A DNA stretch of 64,000 nucleotides from Rhizobacter sp. OV335 (GCF_900142965.1 NZ_FRCQ01000005.1:62001-126000); one strand, 5' to 3'; positions 29,047 to 37,990 are shown, counted from the stretch's first letter. A program made the numbers and translations. The notes: generated by a model not told the origin, from the letters alone.

Positions 29047-29859
29047 TCACTTGCTCTTGCTGCTGCTCGAGCTGCCGTCGCTGGTGCTGCCGGTGCTGCT
29101 GCCGGTGCTGCCAGTCGTGCCACTGGTGCTGCCACTGGTGCCCGGCGACGAGTTGCCGCTCGCAGCGCTTTGCCCTGAGCGGCTCGAACGCCAGGTGTTG
29201 AACTCGTCGGAGAACTTCTTGTACCGATCCTGCCGCCAGGTGCGGTAGTCGTTGTCGAGGTTGTTCAACTGCTCGGTGCGCCACTGGTGGTAGTCGGGGT
29301 CGAATTGCTCGTGCCCGGCGCGGCCTTGCGAGCCGCCGTAGCCGCCATAGGTGCCTTGCGAGCCGCCGAAGTCGCCTTGCGAACCGCCGTAGCCGCTGCC
29401 TTGCCAACCGCTCGGGCCGCGCAGCCGCTCGGCATCGCGCCAGCCCTGCGATCCGCGGCCGGAACCGTAGTCGGAGCCGTAGTCGAAGTCGCGGCCCTGG
29501 TTGCCAAGGCCCTGGCTGCCGTACCCCTGGTTGCCGTAGCCCCCCTGTCCACCGCCGTACGACGAGTCGCGGCCAAGGCCGCGCTCGTAGCTGCTGCCTT
29601 GCTGGCCGCCGGAGCCGCCATACCCGCCATAGCCGCCGTACGACCCGCCCTGCTGGCCGCCGCCGAAGCTTCTTGCTTCCTGGTTGCGGTTGCTGCCGCT
29701 GTCGTAGCCGCCGGCCTGCGATCCGTAGTTGCCGGATTGTTCGTACTGGTTCTCGCGCCGGTAGTCGCCGTAGTTGCTGCCGGCGTCGCTGCGCTGCCCG
29801 TAGCGTTGGTCGTCTCCATAGCCGCCGTCGCGGCGACCTTGCGTGTCGCGCTGGTTCAT
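29047..29859 (-). CDS. Gly/Ser/Tyr/Gln-rich low-complexity protein with a C-terminal Trp-Arg repeat region
   Basis: 270 residues. Residues 1-180 are almost only Gly, Tyr, Ser, Gln, Asn, Asp and Arg (GGYGGYGGSGG, YGGSQGDFGGSQG), a prion-like disordered composition. Residues about 183-225 form an ordered island with three WR motifs spaced by about 15 residues (YHQWRTEQLNNLDNDYRTWRQDR… FNTWR). The tail is Ser/Thr/Gly-rich. There is no signal peptide. The function is unknown; composition suggests a stress- or assembly-related protein. A sigma-54-type site lies upstream and a terminator downstream, so it is a single-gene unit. Confidence 0.75.
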   Translation of the reverse strand: MNQRDTQGRRDGGYGDDQRYGQRSDAGSNYGDYRRENQYEQSGNYGSQAGGYDSGSNRNQEARSFGGGQQGGSYGGYGGYGGSGGQQGSSYERGLGRDSSYGGGQGGYGNQGYGSQGLGNQGRDFDYGSDYGSGRGSQGWRDAERLRGPSGWQGSGYGGSQGDFGGSQGTYGGYGGSQGRAGHEQFDPDYHQWRTEQLNNLDNDYRTWRQDRYKKFSDEFNTWRSSRSGQSAASGNSSPGTSGSTSGTTGSTGSSTGSTSDGSSSSSKSK

Positions 29860-29922
29860 GTCCGTTCCTTTCGTGGTTGGAAATCATCGGCCCGCCTGTT
29901 TCCCGGACCGCAGCTCCCAGGA

Positions 29923-29936
29923 GCAATCGCCGTTCC
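29923..29936 (-). promoter_or_regulatory. Candidate sigma-54 promoter of the low-complexity protein gene
   Basis: On the minus strand GGAACGGCGATTGC, one base different from the sites at 2435 and 9069. It lies 63 bases before the ATG at 29859 and back to back with the plus-strand site at 29976. Confidence 0.6.
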
Positions 29937-29975
29937 GTCGGATGGCGTCGCTTGAACCCGCTTGAAGCCGCGAGC

Positions 29976-29989
29976 GGAACACCGCTTGC
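29976..29989 (+). promoter_or_regulatory. Candidate sigma-54 promoter of the glycosyltransferase–ugd operon
   Basis: GGAACACCGCTTGC, ending 34 bases before the ATG at 30024. It resembles the site at 60-73 (GGAACACGGCTTGC). Confidence 0.6.
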
Positions 29990-30023
29990 CGCGGCGTCCG
30001 CAACACGCACCACAGGAGATGTC

Positions 30024-31373
30024 ATGAACGACCCGATGCAGGACCCGTCGCGACCGATGCGCATCGCGCTGATCAGCGAGCATGCCTCGCCCCTCGCCAC
30101 GCTCGGCGGCGTCGACGCCGGCGGGCAGAACATCTATGTCTCGCAAGTCGCGCGCTGCCTCGCGCGGGCGGGGCACCATGTCGACGTGCTGACGCGCCGC
30201 GACGATCCGGCGCTGCCGCCGGTGGTCGACCTGCGGCCCGGCGCGCGCGTCGTGCACATCGATGCCGGCCCGCCGTGCTTCGTGCCGAAGGAGCAGTTGC
30301 TGCAGCACATGCCGGCCTTCGCGCAGGCCAGCGAACAGCTGCTGCGCCACAGCGTGCCCTGCGACCTGGTGCATGCGAACTTCTTCATGTCGGGCGTGGT
30401 CGCGATGCGCCTGAAGGCGCGGCTCGGCCTGCCGTTCGCGATCACCTTCCATGCGCTCGGCCTGGTGCGGCGCGAGCATCAGAAAGAGGCCGATGCGTTC
30501 CCGCCGCAGCGCATCGAGATCGAGCGCCGCATCGTGCAGACGGCCGACGCGATCGTCGCCGAATGCCCGCAGGACCGCGCCGACCTGGTCCGGCTCTACG
30601 ACGCCGCGGCCGACAGGCTGTCGATGGTGCCGTGCGGCTTCGACCCCGACGAATTCAAGCCCACCGACCAGGCCGCGGCACGCGCGCGGCTCGGCCTCGA
30701 CCCGCACGAATTCATCGTGCTGCAGCTCGGGCGGCTGGTGCCACGCAAGGGCGTCGACAACGTGATCCGTTCGCTGGCGCACCTGCCCGGCGACGTGCCG
30801 GCGCGCGTGCTGGTGGTCGGCGGCGATTCGCGCGAACCCGACGAGGCGCGCACGCCGGAGATCGCGCGGCTGCGCGAGGTGGCGCGCACGCTCGGCGTGT
30901 TCGACCGGGTCACGTTCACCGGCCATCGCCAGCGCAGCGAGCTGCGCGACTTCTATGCCGCCGCCGACGTGTTCGTCAGCACGCCGTGGTATGAGCCGTT
31001 CGGCATCACGCCGCTGGAGGCGATGGCCTGCGGCACGCCGGTGGTCGGCAGCGCGGTCGGCGGCATCCAGTATTCGGTGCGCGACGGCGTCAGCGGCTTC
31101 CTGGTGCCGCCGCACGATCCGCGCGCGCTGGCCGACCGGCTGATGCGGCTGCATGCCAACCCGGCGCTGCGGCGAGCGCTCGGGCGGGCCGGCATCCGCC
31201 GCGCGCGCTCGATGTTCACCTGGGACCGCGTGGCCGAGCAGCTGGTCGACGTGTTCCAGGGGCTGCGGCGGCCGCAGCCGGCCTCCGAGGACGCGGCGCT
31301 GGCGGGCTGGGAGCGGCTGCACCTGGTGCGCCCCGACGCGGCGTCGCCCGGCGCGGCCCGCGCCGCCCAATGA
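30024..31373 (+). CDS. Glycosyltransferase family 4 (sucrose-phosphate-synthase / MshA-like)
   Basis: 449 residues. GGVDAGGQNIYVSQVARCLARAGH (about residues 28-52) is the donor/acceptor loop typical of the sucrose-synthase and MshA-like branch. LGRLVPRKGVDNVI (about 232) starts the C-terminal Rossmann domain, and EPFGITPLEAMACGTPVV (about 326) is the EX7E motif. AGGAG precedes the ATG. Its stop overlaps the ugd start by four bases. The acceptor is unknown. Confidence 0.87.
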   Translation: MNDPMQDPSRPMRIALISEHASPLATLGGVDAGGQNIYVSQVARCLARAGHHVDVLTRRDDPALPPVVDLRPGARVVHIDAGPPCFVPKEQLLQHMPAFAQASEQLLRHSVPCDLVHANFFMSGVVAMRLKARLGLPFAITFHALGLVRREHQKEADAFPPQRIEIERRIVQTADAIVAECPQDRADLVRLYDAAADRLSMVPCGFDPDEFKPTDQAAARARLGLDPHEFIVLQLGRLVPRKGVDNVIRSLAHLPGDVPARVLVVGGDSREPDEARTPEIARLREVARTLGVFDRVTFTGHRQRSELRDFYAAADVFVSTPWYEPFGITPLEAMACGTPVVGSAVGGIQYSVRDGVSGFLVPPHDPRALADRLMRLHANPALRRALGRAGIRRARSMFTWDRVAEQLVDVFQGLRRPQPASEDAALAGWERLHLVRPDAASPGAARAAQ

Positions 31374-32770
31374 ACAGGCCGCGGCCGATGCGCATCGTCG
31401 TGGTCGGCGTGGGCTATGTCGGCCTGGTCAGCGCCGCCTGCCTGGCGCACCTGGGGCACCGCGTGGTCGCGGTCGACAGCGATGCGGCGCGCATCGCCGC
31501 GCTCGACGCCGGCGGCATGCCGTTCTTCGAGCCGGGGCTGCAGCCGCTGGTGGCCGCCGGCCGCGCGAGCGGCGCGCTGCGCTTCGCGACGCAGCTGGAC
31601 GAGGCGGCGCTCGACGCCGAGCTGTTGTTCCTGGCGGTCGGCACGCCTTGCGGCAACGACGGCAGCGCTGACCTGCGTGCGGTCGAGGCGGCGTTCGCCG
31701 CCGCGCTGCGCGCACTGCGCCCGCCGGCCACGCTGGTGCTCAAGTCGACCGTGCCGGTCGGCACGCACGAGCGCCTGCGCCGCCGCCTGGCGGCATCGGA
31801 CGAGACCCGTGGCATCGCGCTGGTCAACAACCCGGAGTTCCTGCGCGAAGGCTCGGCGGTGCGCGACTTCCTGCGGCCCGACCGCATCATCGTCGGCGCC
31901 GACGACGAGGCCGACGCGCAAGCGCTGCTGCGCGCGTACGCACCGCTGACCGATGCAGGCGCGACGCTGCTGCGCATGAACCCGCGCAGCGCCGAGCTGG
32001 CCAAGTACGCGGCCAACGGCATGCTGGCCGCGCGCATCAGCTTCATCAACGAGATCGCGCAGATCGCCGATGCCACCGGTGCCGACATCGAGGAGGTGCG
32101 GGCCGGGGTCGGCAGCGATCCGCGCATCGGCGCCGACTTCCTGCGCGCCGGCATCGGCTACGGCGGCTCGTGCTTTCCGAAGGACGTGCGCTCGCTGATC
32201 CACCAGGCCGGCGCGCACGGGCTGCCGGCGCACATGCTGCGCGCGGTGGATGCCACCAACGAGCAGCAGCGCGCGCTGCTGTTCGAACGCATCGCGGCGT
32301 TCTACGGCGGCGAGGCCGCATTGGCCGGCAGGCGCATCGCGCTGTGGGGCCTGGCGTTCAAGCCCGGCACCGACGACCTGCGCGAGGCGCCGAGCCTGGC
32401 CGTGCTCGACCGCCTGCTGCGCGCGGGCGCGCAGGTGTCGGCCTACGACCCGGTCGCGTTGCCGGCTGCGCAACGCCTGCTTGACGCACCGGGCCTGCGC
32501 TGGTGCCACACGGCAGCGGCCGCGCTCGACGGCGCCGATGCGCTCGCGATCGCCACCGAGTGGGGCGAGTTCAGCGCCGCCGAGCCGGCCGGCGTGGCCG
32601 CGGCGCTGCACGACGCGGCAGTGTTCGACGGCCGCAACTGCGTGCCGGCCGACGCCTGGCGAGCTGCCGGCCTGCGGGTGATGCAGGTCGGCCGCCCGGC
32701 GGCCGGCGAGGTGCCGGCGGGCGCGGCTCAGCGCCGCCGGCCGAACTGGAACAACAGCACGATGCCGTAA
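31370..32770 (+). CDS. ugd: UDP-glucose 6-dehydrogenase
   Basis: 466 residues. It oxidises UDP-glucose to UDP-glucuronate with two NAD. The NAD motif VVGVGYVGLVSAA is near residue 10, VGTPCGNDGS near 90, NPEFLREGSAV near 155 and the catalytic cysteine is in GYGGSCFPKD near 265. The C-terminal domain has GLAFKPGTDDLREAPS. It is coupled (ATGA) to the glycosyltransferase gene before it. The product could feed the UDP-glucuronate decarboxylase-like enzyme at 21986-22939. Its last 43 bases overlap the convergent DUF378 gene, and the C-terminal tail beyond about 440 is unusually Arg/Pro-rich. Confidence 0.93.
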   Translation: MNRPRPMRIVVVGVGYVGLVSAACLAHLGHRVVAVDSDAARIAALDAGGMPFFEPGLQPLVAAGRASGALRFATQLDEAALDAELLFLAVGTPCGNDGSADLRAVEAAFAAALRALRPPATLVLKSTVPVGTHERLRRRLAASDETRGIALVNNPEFLREGSAVRDFLRPDRIIVGADDEADAQALLRAYAPLTDAGATLLRMNPRSAELAKYAANGMLAARISFINEIAQIADATGADIEEVRAGVGSDPRIGADFLRAGIGYGGSCFPKDVRSLIHQAGAHGLPAHMLRAVDATNEQQRALLFERIAAFYGGEAALAGRRIALWGLAFKPGTDDLREAPSLAVLDRLLRAGAQVSAYDPVALPAAQRLLDAPGLRWCHTAAAALDGADALAIATEWGEFSAAEPAGVAAALHDAAVFDGRNCVPADAWRAAGLRVMQVGRPAAGEVPAGAAQRRRPNWNNSTMP

Positions 32771-32985
32771 AGGCCGGCGATGCCGACCAGCGCATACACG
32801 ACGCGCGACGCGGTGCTCATCGTGCCGAACAGCGTCGCGACCAGGTCGATGTTGAGCAGGCCGACCAGGCGCCAGTTGATACCGCCGACGATCATCAGCA
32901 CGAGGGCGATCCAGTCGACGACGTTGAGCCCCGTCGCGTTGGCGCGGTAGTCGGCGGGGGTGGTCCGGGTTTCGGTCAAGGGCAT
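32728..32985 (-). CDS. DUF378 small membrane protein (second copy)
   Basis: 85 residues with two membrane helices. VVDWIALVLMIVGGINWRLVGLLNIDLVATLFG and SRVVYALVGIAGLYG match the DUF378 family more closely than the copy at 2150-2401. AAGGAAG precedes the ATG at 32985. It overlaps the end of ugd by 43 bases. A GATTGC half-element occurs about 120 bases upstream, but without the GG at -24. Confidence 0.88.
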   Translation of the reverse strand: MPLTETRTTPADYRANATGLNVVDWIALVLMIVGGINWRLVGLLNIDLVATLFGTMSTASRVVYALVGIAGLYGIVLLFQFGRRR

Positions 32986-33195
32986 GGTGACTTCCTTTCG
33001 AGGGGGTTGCGGGATCGGGGGGGACGGTGCACATGCGGCAGGCGGCGTGCCGCACTGCTCGCCCGCCACCGCCGGATCGGTGCGTGGCGGCAACGGAGGA
33101 AATTGCCGCAATCGGTATCTGTGCGCTGCAGTCGCCTTCGCGCTGCCGACCATGCTGCGGGCCGTCCGCGCGGCAGCGGCTTGCGCCCGCGCCGC

Positions 33196-33209
33196 GGCAC
33201 GTCGATTGC
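33196..33209 (+). promoter_or_regulatory. Candidate sigma-54 promoter of the 33.2-39.0 kb glycosyltransferase operon
   Basis: GGCACGTCGATTGC matches the sigma-54 consensus (GGCACG, four bases, TTGC) exactly and ends 41 bases before the ATG at 33251. Confidence 0.62.
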
Positions 33210-33250
33210 CAGTCGGGCGCCAACTCCACCCCCACCCGAGGAGCCCGTCG

Positions 33251-33856
33251 ATGATGCTCAGCGAATCCGGCACCAACCCGGTGCCTGCCACCCCTTTTCC
33301 TGCGACCCCCTTTCCTGCCGGGACCGTTCCCTTTGCCCCCGCAACCGCTGCGCGCGGCAGCAGTTTCGCGAGCGCCGTCGCGGCCTGTCGCGCGATCGAG
33401 GCGATGCTGCCGGTGATCGTGCCGGCGCTGCGCGACCGGTCGGTGAGCGGCACCGGCTTCCTGTGCATCGTCGTGATGGACCCGGGCCTGCAGCCCGGCG
33501 ACTGCAGCTTCGACGAAGCGGTGCTGCTGGAACATGCGATCGGCGACCGCCGCGAGTGGGACGCCGACTACGCCGGCTTCGCCCGTGCCAAGGCGGCGCT
33601 GTCGTGGCGCCTCGGGCACGACGGCCACGCCGTCCAGAGCTCGCGCGCGCACCGGCTGCGCGAGGGCGACAGCCTGCTGTGGGGCGGCGTCTGCCTGGAA
33701 GGCATCACGGTCGGCGTCAGCGGCGCGCAGCCGTGGTGGGACGAGGCCTTCGCCACCTGCATCGCCGCCCACCTGCGCGCGAGCGCGAAGGCGGCCCACG
33801 CGGATGCGCGGCAGGCGGGCGCGCTGGTCGCCCCCGCTGCCGGGCAGAACGGCTGA
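33251..33856 (+). CDS. GlcG/HbpS (DUF336)-like haem-binding-type protein
   Basis: 201 residues. The segment from about 38 to 180 follows the GlcG/HbpS layout: an N-terminal helix (ASAVAACRAIEAML), a central strand, and GGVCLEGITVGVSGAQPWWDEAFATCIAAHL near the end, like the family's GG…GVSGA…DE motif. Family members bind haem or act as accessory redox sensors. The first 35 residues are Pro/Thr/Ala-rich and not conserved. GAGGAG precedes the ATG. The stop shares a base with the next start (TGATG), so translation is coupled. No signal peptide is evident. Confidence 0.6.
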   Translation: MMLSESGTNPVPATPFPATPFPAGTVPFAPATAARGSSFASAVAACRAIEAMLPVIVPALRDRSVSGTGFLCIVVMDPGLQPGDCSFDEAVLLEHAIGDRREWDADYAGFARAKAALSWRLGHDGHAVQSSRAHRLREGDSLLWGGVCLEGITVGVSGAQPWWDEAFATCIAAHLRASAKAAHADARQAGALVAPAAGQNG

Positions 33857-34857
33857 TGGCGGCGCCGATGGGCAACCCCTCTCCGCGGGTGTCGGTCGTG
33901 ATCCCCACCTGGCGGCGGCCGCAGCTGCTGCGGCGCTGCCTCGACGCGGTGCTGGCGCAGCGCCTGGAGCCGTCGGCCTGGGAGGTGATCGTCGTCGACG
34001 ACGGCCACGACGACGCCACGCGCACGCTGGTGCACCGCTTCGCCGCCCGCGCGCCGCACGGGGCCACGGTGATCTACCTGCGGCCGGCCCGCGGGCGCGG
34101 CCCGGCGGTGGCGCGCAACGCCGGCTGGCGGGTCGCGCGCGGCGACATCATCGCGTTCACCGACGACGACACCGTGCCCGACCCGGACTGGCTGGTGCAG
34201 GGCGAGCGGGCGATGCGCGTGCCGGGCCAGCCGGCGGCGGTGTGCGGTGCGGTGAAGGTGCCGCTGCCGCCCCGCATCACCGACCACGCCCGCATGACCG
34301 AGGGGCTGACGCGCGCCGAGTTCGTCACCGCCAACGCGTTCGTGCGGCGCAGCGCGCTCGTGACGGTGAAGGGCTTCGACGAACGCTTCCGGCGTGCCTG
34401 GCGCGAGGATTCCGACCTGCAGTTCCGGCTGCTCGACCGGGTCGGCGCGGTGCTGCCGTGTCCGCAGGCCGTCGTGACGCACCCGGTGCGTCCGGTCGGC
34501 TGGGGCGTGAGCCTGGGCCAGCAGCGCAACACCTTCTTCGATGCGCTGCTCTACAAGAAACACCCGCAGCGCTACCGCGAGCGCATCCGGCGCGTGCCGC
34601 CCTGGGACTACTACCTGATCGTGGCCGCCGCGCTGGCGGCACCGGTGCTGGCGTGGCGCGGACATCCGCTGATGGCGCTGGCTGCCGGCGCGCTGGCAGT
34701 GGGCGGGATGCTGTGGCTGGCGCTGCGCCGGCTCGCGCACACCAGCCGGTCGCCGGGCCACGTGACCGAGATGCTGGCCACCTCGGCGCTGATCCCGTTC
34801 CTGTCGGTGTACTGGCGGCTGCGCGGTGCCCTGCATTTCAGAACGCCTTTCCTTTGA
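33856..34857 (+). CDS. Glycosyltransferase family 2 with C-terminal membrane helices
   Basis: 333 residues. A GT-A domain occupies residues 1-240: VSVVIPTWRRPQLLRRCLDAVL, VVDDGHDDATR, ARNAGWRVARGDIIAFTDDDT (DDD metal site near 103) and the catalytic WREDSDLQFRL near 190. Two hydrophobic segments (about 255-295) probably anchor it in the inner membrane. It is coupled to the gene before it (TGATG). Confidence 0.87.
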   Translation: MAAPMGNPSPRVSVVIPTWRRPQLLRRCLDAVLAQRLEPSAWEVIVVDDGHDDATRTLVHRFAARAPHGATVIYLRPARGRGPAVARNAGWRVARGDIIAFTDDDTVPDPDWLVQGERAMRVPGQPAAVCGAVKVPLPPRITDHARMTEGLTRAEFVTANAFVRRSALVTVKGFDERFRRAWREDSDLQFRLLDRVGAVLPCPQAVVTHPVRPVGWGVSLGQQRNTFFDALLYKKHPQRYRERIRRVPPWDYYLIVAAALAAPVLAWRGHPLMALAAGALAVGGMLWLALRRLAHTSRSPGHVTEMLATSALIPFLSVYWRLRGALHFRTPFL

Positions 34858-34867
34858 CGAGCTGCGA

Positions 34868-35827
34868 ATGGCCGATCCGTCGTCACGCCCGCTGCGCATC
34901 CTCACCTGGCATGTGCATGGCAACTACCTGTACTACCTGACCCAGGTGCCGCACGAGTTCCACCTGGTGACGGATGCGGCGCGTTCGCCGCACCACAGCG
35001 GGCGCAGCGGCAGCCTGCCGTGGGGCGACAACGTGCACGAGGTGCCGGTCGAGCGGGTGCGCGACCTGCCGTTCGACGTGCTGCTGTTCCAGTCGCGCGC
35101 CGCGTGGGACGACGAGCAGCACACGCTGCTCAGCGCGGCGCAGCGCCGCCTGCCGCGCATCTACCTGGAGCACGACCCGCCGCAGCAGCACCCGACGAAC
35201 ACGGTGCACTGGGTCGACGACCCCAACGTGCTGCTGGTGCACGTGACGCCCTTCAACGCGCTGATGTGGGACAACGGCAGGACGCCGCACCGCGTGATCG
35301 AGCACGGCGTGAAGCCGCTGGTCGACGTGTCGTACCAGGGCGGGCTGGCGCGCGGCATCGTCGTCGTCAACAACATCGACCAGCGCGGCCGGCGCCTCGG
35401 CCTCGACGTGTACCGGCAGGTGGCCGGCCAGCTGCCGCTGTCGCTGGTGGGCATGGGCAGCGAGCGCATCGGCGGCCTCGGCGAAATCGCCAACGCGGCG
35501 CTGCCGGCCACCGTGGCGGCGCACCGCTTCTTCTTCAACCCGATCCGCTACACCAGCCTCGGGCTCGCCGTGATCGAGGCGATGATGGCCGGCGTGCCGG
35601 TGGTCGGCCTCGCGACCACCGAGCTCGCCAGCGTGCTGCGCGATGGCGAGACGGGCCTGGTCGACACCCGGGTCGAGCGGCTGGTCGACGGCATGCGGGC
35701 TTTGCTGGCCGATCCGGGGCTCGCGCAGCGGCTCGGTGCCGCCGGCCGCGCGATGGCGCGCGAGCGCTTCGGCATCGATCGATTCATCGCTGACTGGATG
35801 GGCACGCTGCGCAGCGTGACGGCGTGA
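34868..35827 (+). CDS. Glycosyltransferase (GT4-like)
   Basis: 319 residues. LRILTWHVHGNYLYYLTQVPHEFHLV opens the protein, and RYTSLGLAVIEAMMAGVPVVGLATTELA near residue 222 gives the EX7E-type donor motif of GT-B enzymes. It is shorter than most GT4 proteins. The start at 34868 was chosen over 34826 because the latter lies inside the preceding gene. It starts ten bases after that gene's stop. Donor and acceptor are unknown. Confidence 0.75.
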   Translation: MADPSSRPLRILTWHVHGNYLYYLTQVPHEFHLVTDAARSPHHSGRSGSLPWGDNVHEVPVERVRDLPFDVLLFQSRAAWDDEQHTLLSAAQRRLPRIYLEHDPPQQHPTNTVHWVDDPNVLLVHVTPFNALMWDNGRTPHRVIEHGVKPLVDVSYQGGLARGIVVVNNIDQRGRRLGLDVYRQVAGQLPLSLVGMGSERIGGLGEIANAALPATVAAHRFFFNPIRYTSLGLAVIEAMMAGVPVVGLATTELASVLRDGETGLVDTRVERLVDGMRALLADPGLAQRLGAAGRAMARERFGIDRFIADWMGTLRSVTA

Positions 35828-36183
35828 TGCGCACCTTGTTGCAGGCGCGATCTCCCCCCGTTCAGCAGTCTCGCGGGAGTGCGTGGCCGCAGGCCTGGAT
35901 CGCGGCCAGCGTCGCGGCGGCGCTGGGGGCCATGGTCGGCGGCGGCGTGTGGCTGGTGGTCTGGGTGGCCGGCGACGGTGCGACGCCGCTGTCGGTGCTG
36001 GTCCTGCTGCTGCTGCTGGTGCTGATGCCGGCACTTGCGGGTGTCGGCATCGTCGCGCTCGTCCAGCAGTGGTCGCAGCAGGGGCCGGGACCGCCCGCCG
36101 CCGAGACGGACGGGTCGCTCGACACCGTGTCCGAGTTGCCGCCGGAGCACAACGACATCCGCGGCGAACCGTCATGGCATTGA
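35827..36183 (+). CDS. Small membrane protein of unknown function
   Basis: 118 residues with two strong hydrophobic helices (about 24-50 and 53-80) and a polar C-terminal tail. The ATG shares a base with the stop of the preceding glycosyltransferase gene (TGATG), which supports real translation. I do not recognise a family. Confidence 0.6.
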   Translation: MRTLLQARSPPVQQSRGSAWPQAWIAASVAAALGAMVGGGVWLVVWVAGDGATPLSVLVLLLLLVLMPALAGVGIVALVQQWSQQGPGPPAAETDGSLDTVSELPPEHNDIRGEPSWH

Positions 36184-36239
36184 GCGGCATGCGGCTTGCC
36201 GCGCCTTTCACCGATGGGTTCGAACCCGGGGAGAAACCG

Positions 36240-36839
36240 ATGCAGCTGGAACAGGCGGGTGCCGTCTTCATCGACAAGGACGGCACGCTGGTCGAGGACG
36301 TGCCGTACAACGTGGACCCGGCGAAGCTGAGCTTCACGCCGCATGCGGTCGACGGCTTGCGCCTGCTCGCGGCCCACGGCTGGCGGCTGGTGGTCGTCAC
36401 CAACCAGCCCGGCATCGCGCTCGGGCGCTTCGACCTGAACGCGCTGCACCGGCTGCGCGATGCGCTGGTGGAGCGCCTGGCCGCGCAGGGCGTCGAGCTG
36501 CTCGACTTCCTGGCCTGCCCGCATGCGCCGCGTGCGGCGATGCCGTGCGACTGCCGCAAGCCGGCCCCGGGCCTGCTGCAGCAGGCGGCGCAGCGGCACG
36601 GGCTCGACCTGGCGGCCTCGTGGATGGTCGGCGACATCCTCGACGACGTAGAGGCCGGCGCCCGCGCCGGTTGCCGCACCGTGCTGCTGGACGTCGGCAA
36701 CGAGACGCTGTGGCGCCACTCCCACTGGCGCGAGCCGACGCTGATGGCGCCGGACCTGCTGGCCGCGGCGCGCCGCATCGTCGCGGCCCGGCCGCGCCGG
36801 CGGCACCTGCCGAGCCGAGAAGCGGCGGCCTCGCCATGA
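36240..36839 (+). CDS. HAD-family phosphatase, GmhB-like (histidinol-phosphatase / heptose-bisphosphate phosphatase type)
   Basis: 199 residues. The HAD motif FIDKDGTL (nucleophile Asp near residue 12) and VVTNQPGIALGRF near 60 are typical. CPHAPRAAMPCDCRKPAPGLL near 100 has the Cys/His zinc loop of GmhB-type enzymes, and MVGDILDDVEAG gives the metal aspartates. GmhB enzymes dephosphorylate heptose 1,7-bisphosphate in LPS-core precursor synthesis. The two heptosyltransferase-like genes downstream fit that. I chose 36240 (GGGGAG upstream) rather than the in-frame ATG at 36174. Confidence 0.85.
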   Translation: MQLEQAGAVFIDKDGTLVEDVPYNVDPAKLSFTPHAVDGLRLLAAHGWRLVVVTNQPGIALGRFDLNALHRLRDALVERLAAQGVELLDFLACPHAPRAAMPCDCRKPAPGLLQQAAQRHGLDLAASWMVGDILDDVEAGARAGCRTVLLDVGNETLWRHSHWREPTLMAPDLLAAARRIVAARPRRRHLPSREAAASP

Positions 36840-37990
36840 CGGCCCGCCGCTGGCAGGAGGCGCGGCGCATCCTCGCGGTGCGCCTGGACAACCTCGGCGA
36901 CGTGCTGATGACGACGCCGGCGCTGCAGGCGATCCGGCAGTCGGCGCCCGGCGCGCACCTGACGCTGCTGGCGTCGCATGCCGGCACGCTGCTGTGGCCG
37001 CACCTGCCGGCAGTCGACGACGTGATCGAGCACGACGCGGCCTGGATGAAGGGGGGCGGCAGCGGCGTGCGGGACCCGGCGGCCGAGCGCAGCCTGGTCG
37101 ACCGACTGGCGCGCCGGCACTTCGATGCCGCGGTGATCTTCACCGTCTGCACGCAGAGCGCGTTGCCGGCGGCGCTCGCCTGTTACCTGGCTGGCATTCC
37201 GCTGCGGCTGGCGCACTCGCGCGAGAACCCGTACGACCTGCTGACCGACTGGGTGCCCGACACGGAGGTCTGCCGCACCGGCATGCGGCACGAAGTGCAG
37301 CGGCAGCTCGACCTGGTGGCCTCGGTCGGTTTCCACGCGCTGGCGCACGGCCTGGTGTTCGAGACCCGCGCCTGCGACCGCCAGGCGGTGCGCGGCCGGC
37401 TGGCGCTGGCCGGCATCGATCCGGACCGGCCCTACCTGGTGGTGCACCCGGGCGCGACCGCGGCATCGCGCCGCTACCCGGCCGAACGCTTCGGCGAGGC
37501 GGTGCGCGCGATCGTCGCGCAGACCGGCTGCCAGGTGGTGCTGACCGGCGGCGCCGACGAGCGCGGGCTGCTGGCGCAGATCGAGCATGGCCTGGGGCCG
37601 GCGCTGTCGTCGCAGGCGCTGGCGCTGTTCGGCGTGCTGGGGCTGGGCGAGCTGGCGGCGCTGGTGGCCGACGCGGCGGTCCTGCTGTGCAACAACAGCG
37701 GGCCGGCCCACCTGGCGGCGGCGCTCGGCACGCCGTCGGTGGTGCTGTACGCGCTGACCAATCCGCAGCACACGCCATGGCAGGCGAGGGCGCGGGTGCT
37801 GAACCACGACGTGCCGTGCCGCAACTGCCTGAAGAGCACGTGTCCGCTGGGGCACCACGACTGCCTGCGCGGCGTTGCTGCGGCCCAGGTGGCGGACGCC
37901 ACGATCGCGCTACTGCGCGACGCGCGCGGCCCGCGCCTTGCGGTCCGCGACGTGGAATCGACGCCGGCGCAACGCGTGGCGATGCCGTGA
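36836..37990 (+). CDS. Glycosyltransferase family 9 (heptosyltransferase-like)
   Basis: 384 residues. ILAVRLDNLGDVLMTTPALQAIRQ at the N terminus and PYLVVHPGATAASRRYPAERFGEAV (about 203) are the GT9 motifs. CNNSGPAHLAAALGTPSVVLYALTNPQHTPW near 285 is the ADP-heptose-binding side. Cysteines in CRNCLKSTCPLGHHDCL are common in this group. It is coupled (ATGA) to the phosphatase gene before it and (GTGA) to the next GT9 gene. Confidence 0.87.
   Translation: MTARRWQEARRILAVRLDNLGDVLMTTPALQAIRQSAPGAHLTLLASHAGTLLWPHLPAVDDVIEHDAAWMKGGGSGVRDPAAERSLVDRLARRHFDAAVIFTVCTQSALPAALACYLAGIPLRLAHSRENPYDLLTDWVPDTEVCRTGMRHEVQRQLDLVASVGFHALAHGLVFETRACDRQAVRGRLALAGIDPDRPYLVVHPGATAASRRYPAERFGEAVRAIVAQTGCQVVLTGGADERGLLAQIEHGLGPALSSQALALFGVLGLGELAALVADAAVLLCNNSGPAHLAAALGTPSVVLYALTNPQHTPWQARARVLNHDVPCRNCLKSTCPLGHHDCLRGVAAAQVADATIALLRDARGPRLAVRDVESTPAQRVAMP

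Noticed and set aside
33095..33112. GATACCGATTGC-like element on the minus strand upstream of the second DUF378 gene as a sigma-54 promoter
   Set aside because: The -12 half is present but the -24 position reads CA instead of GG.
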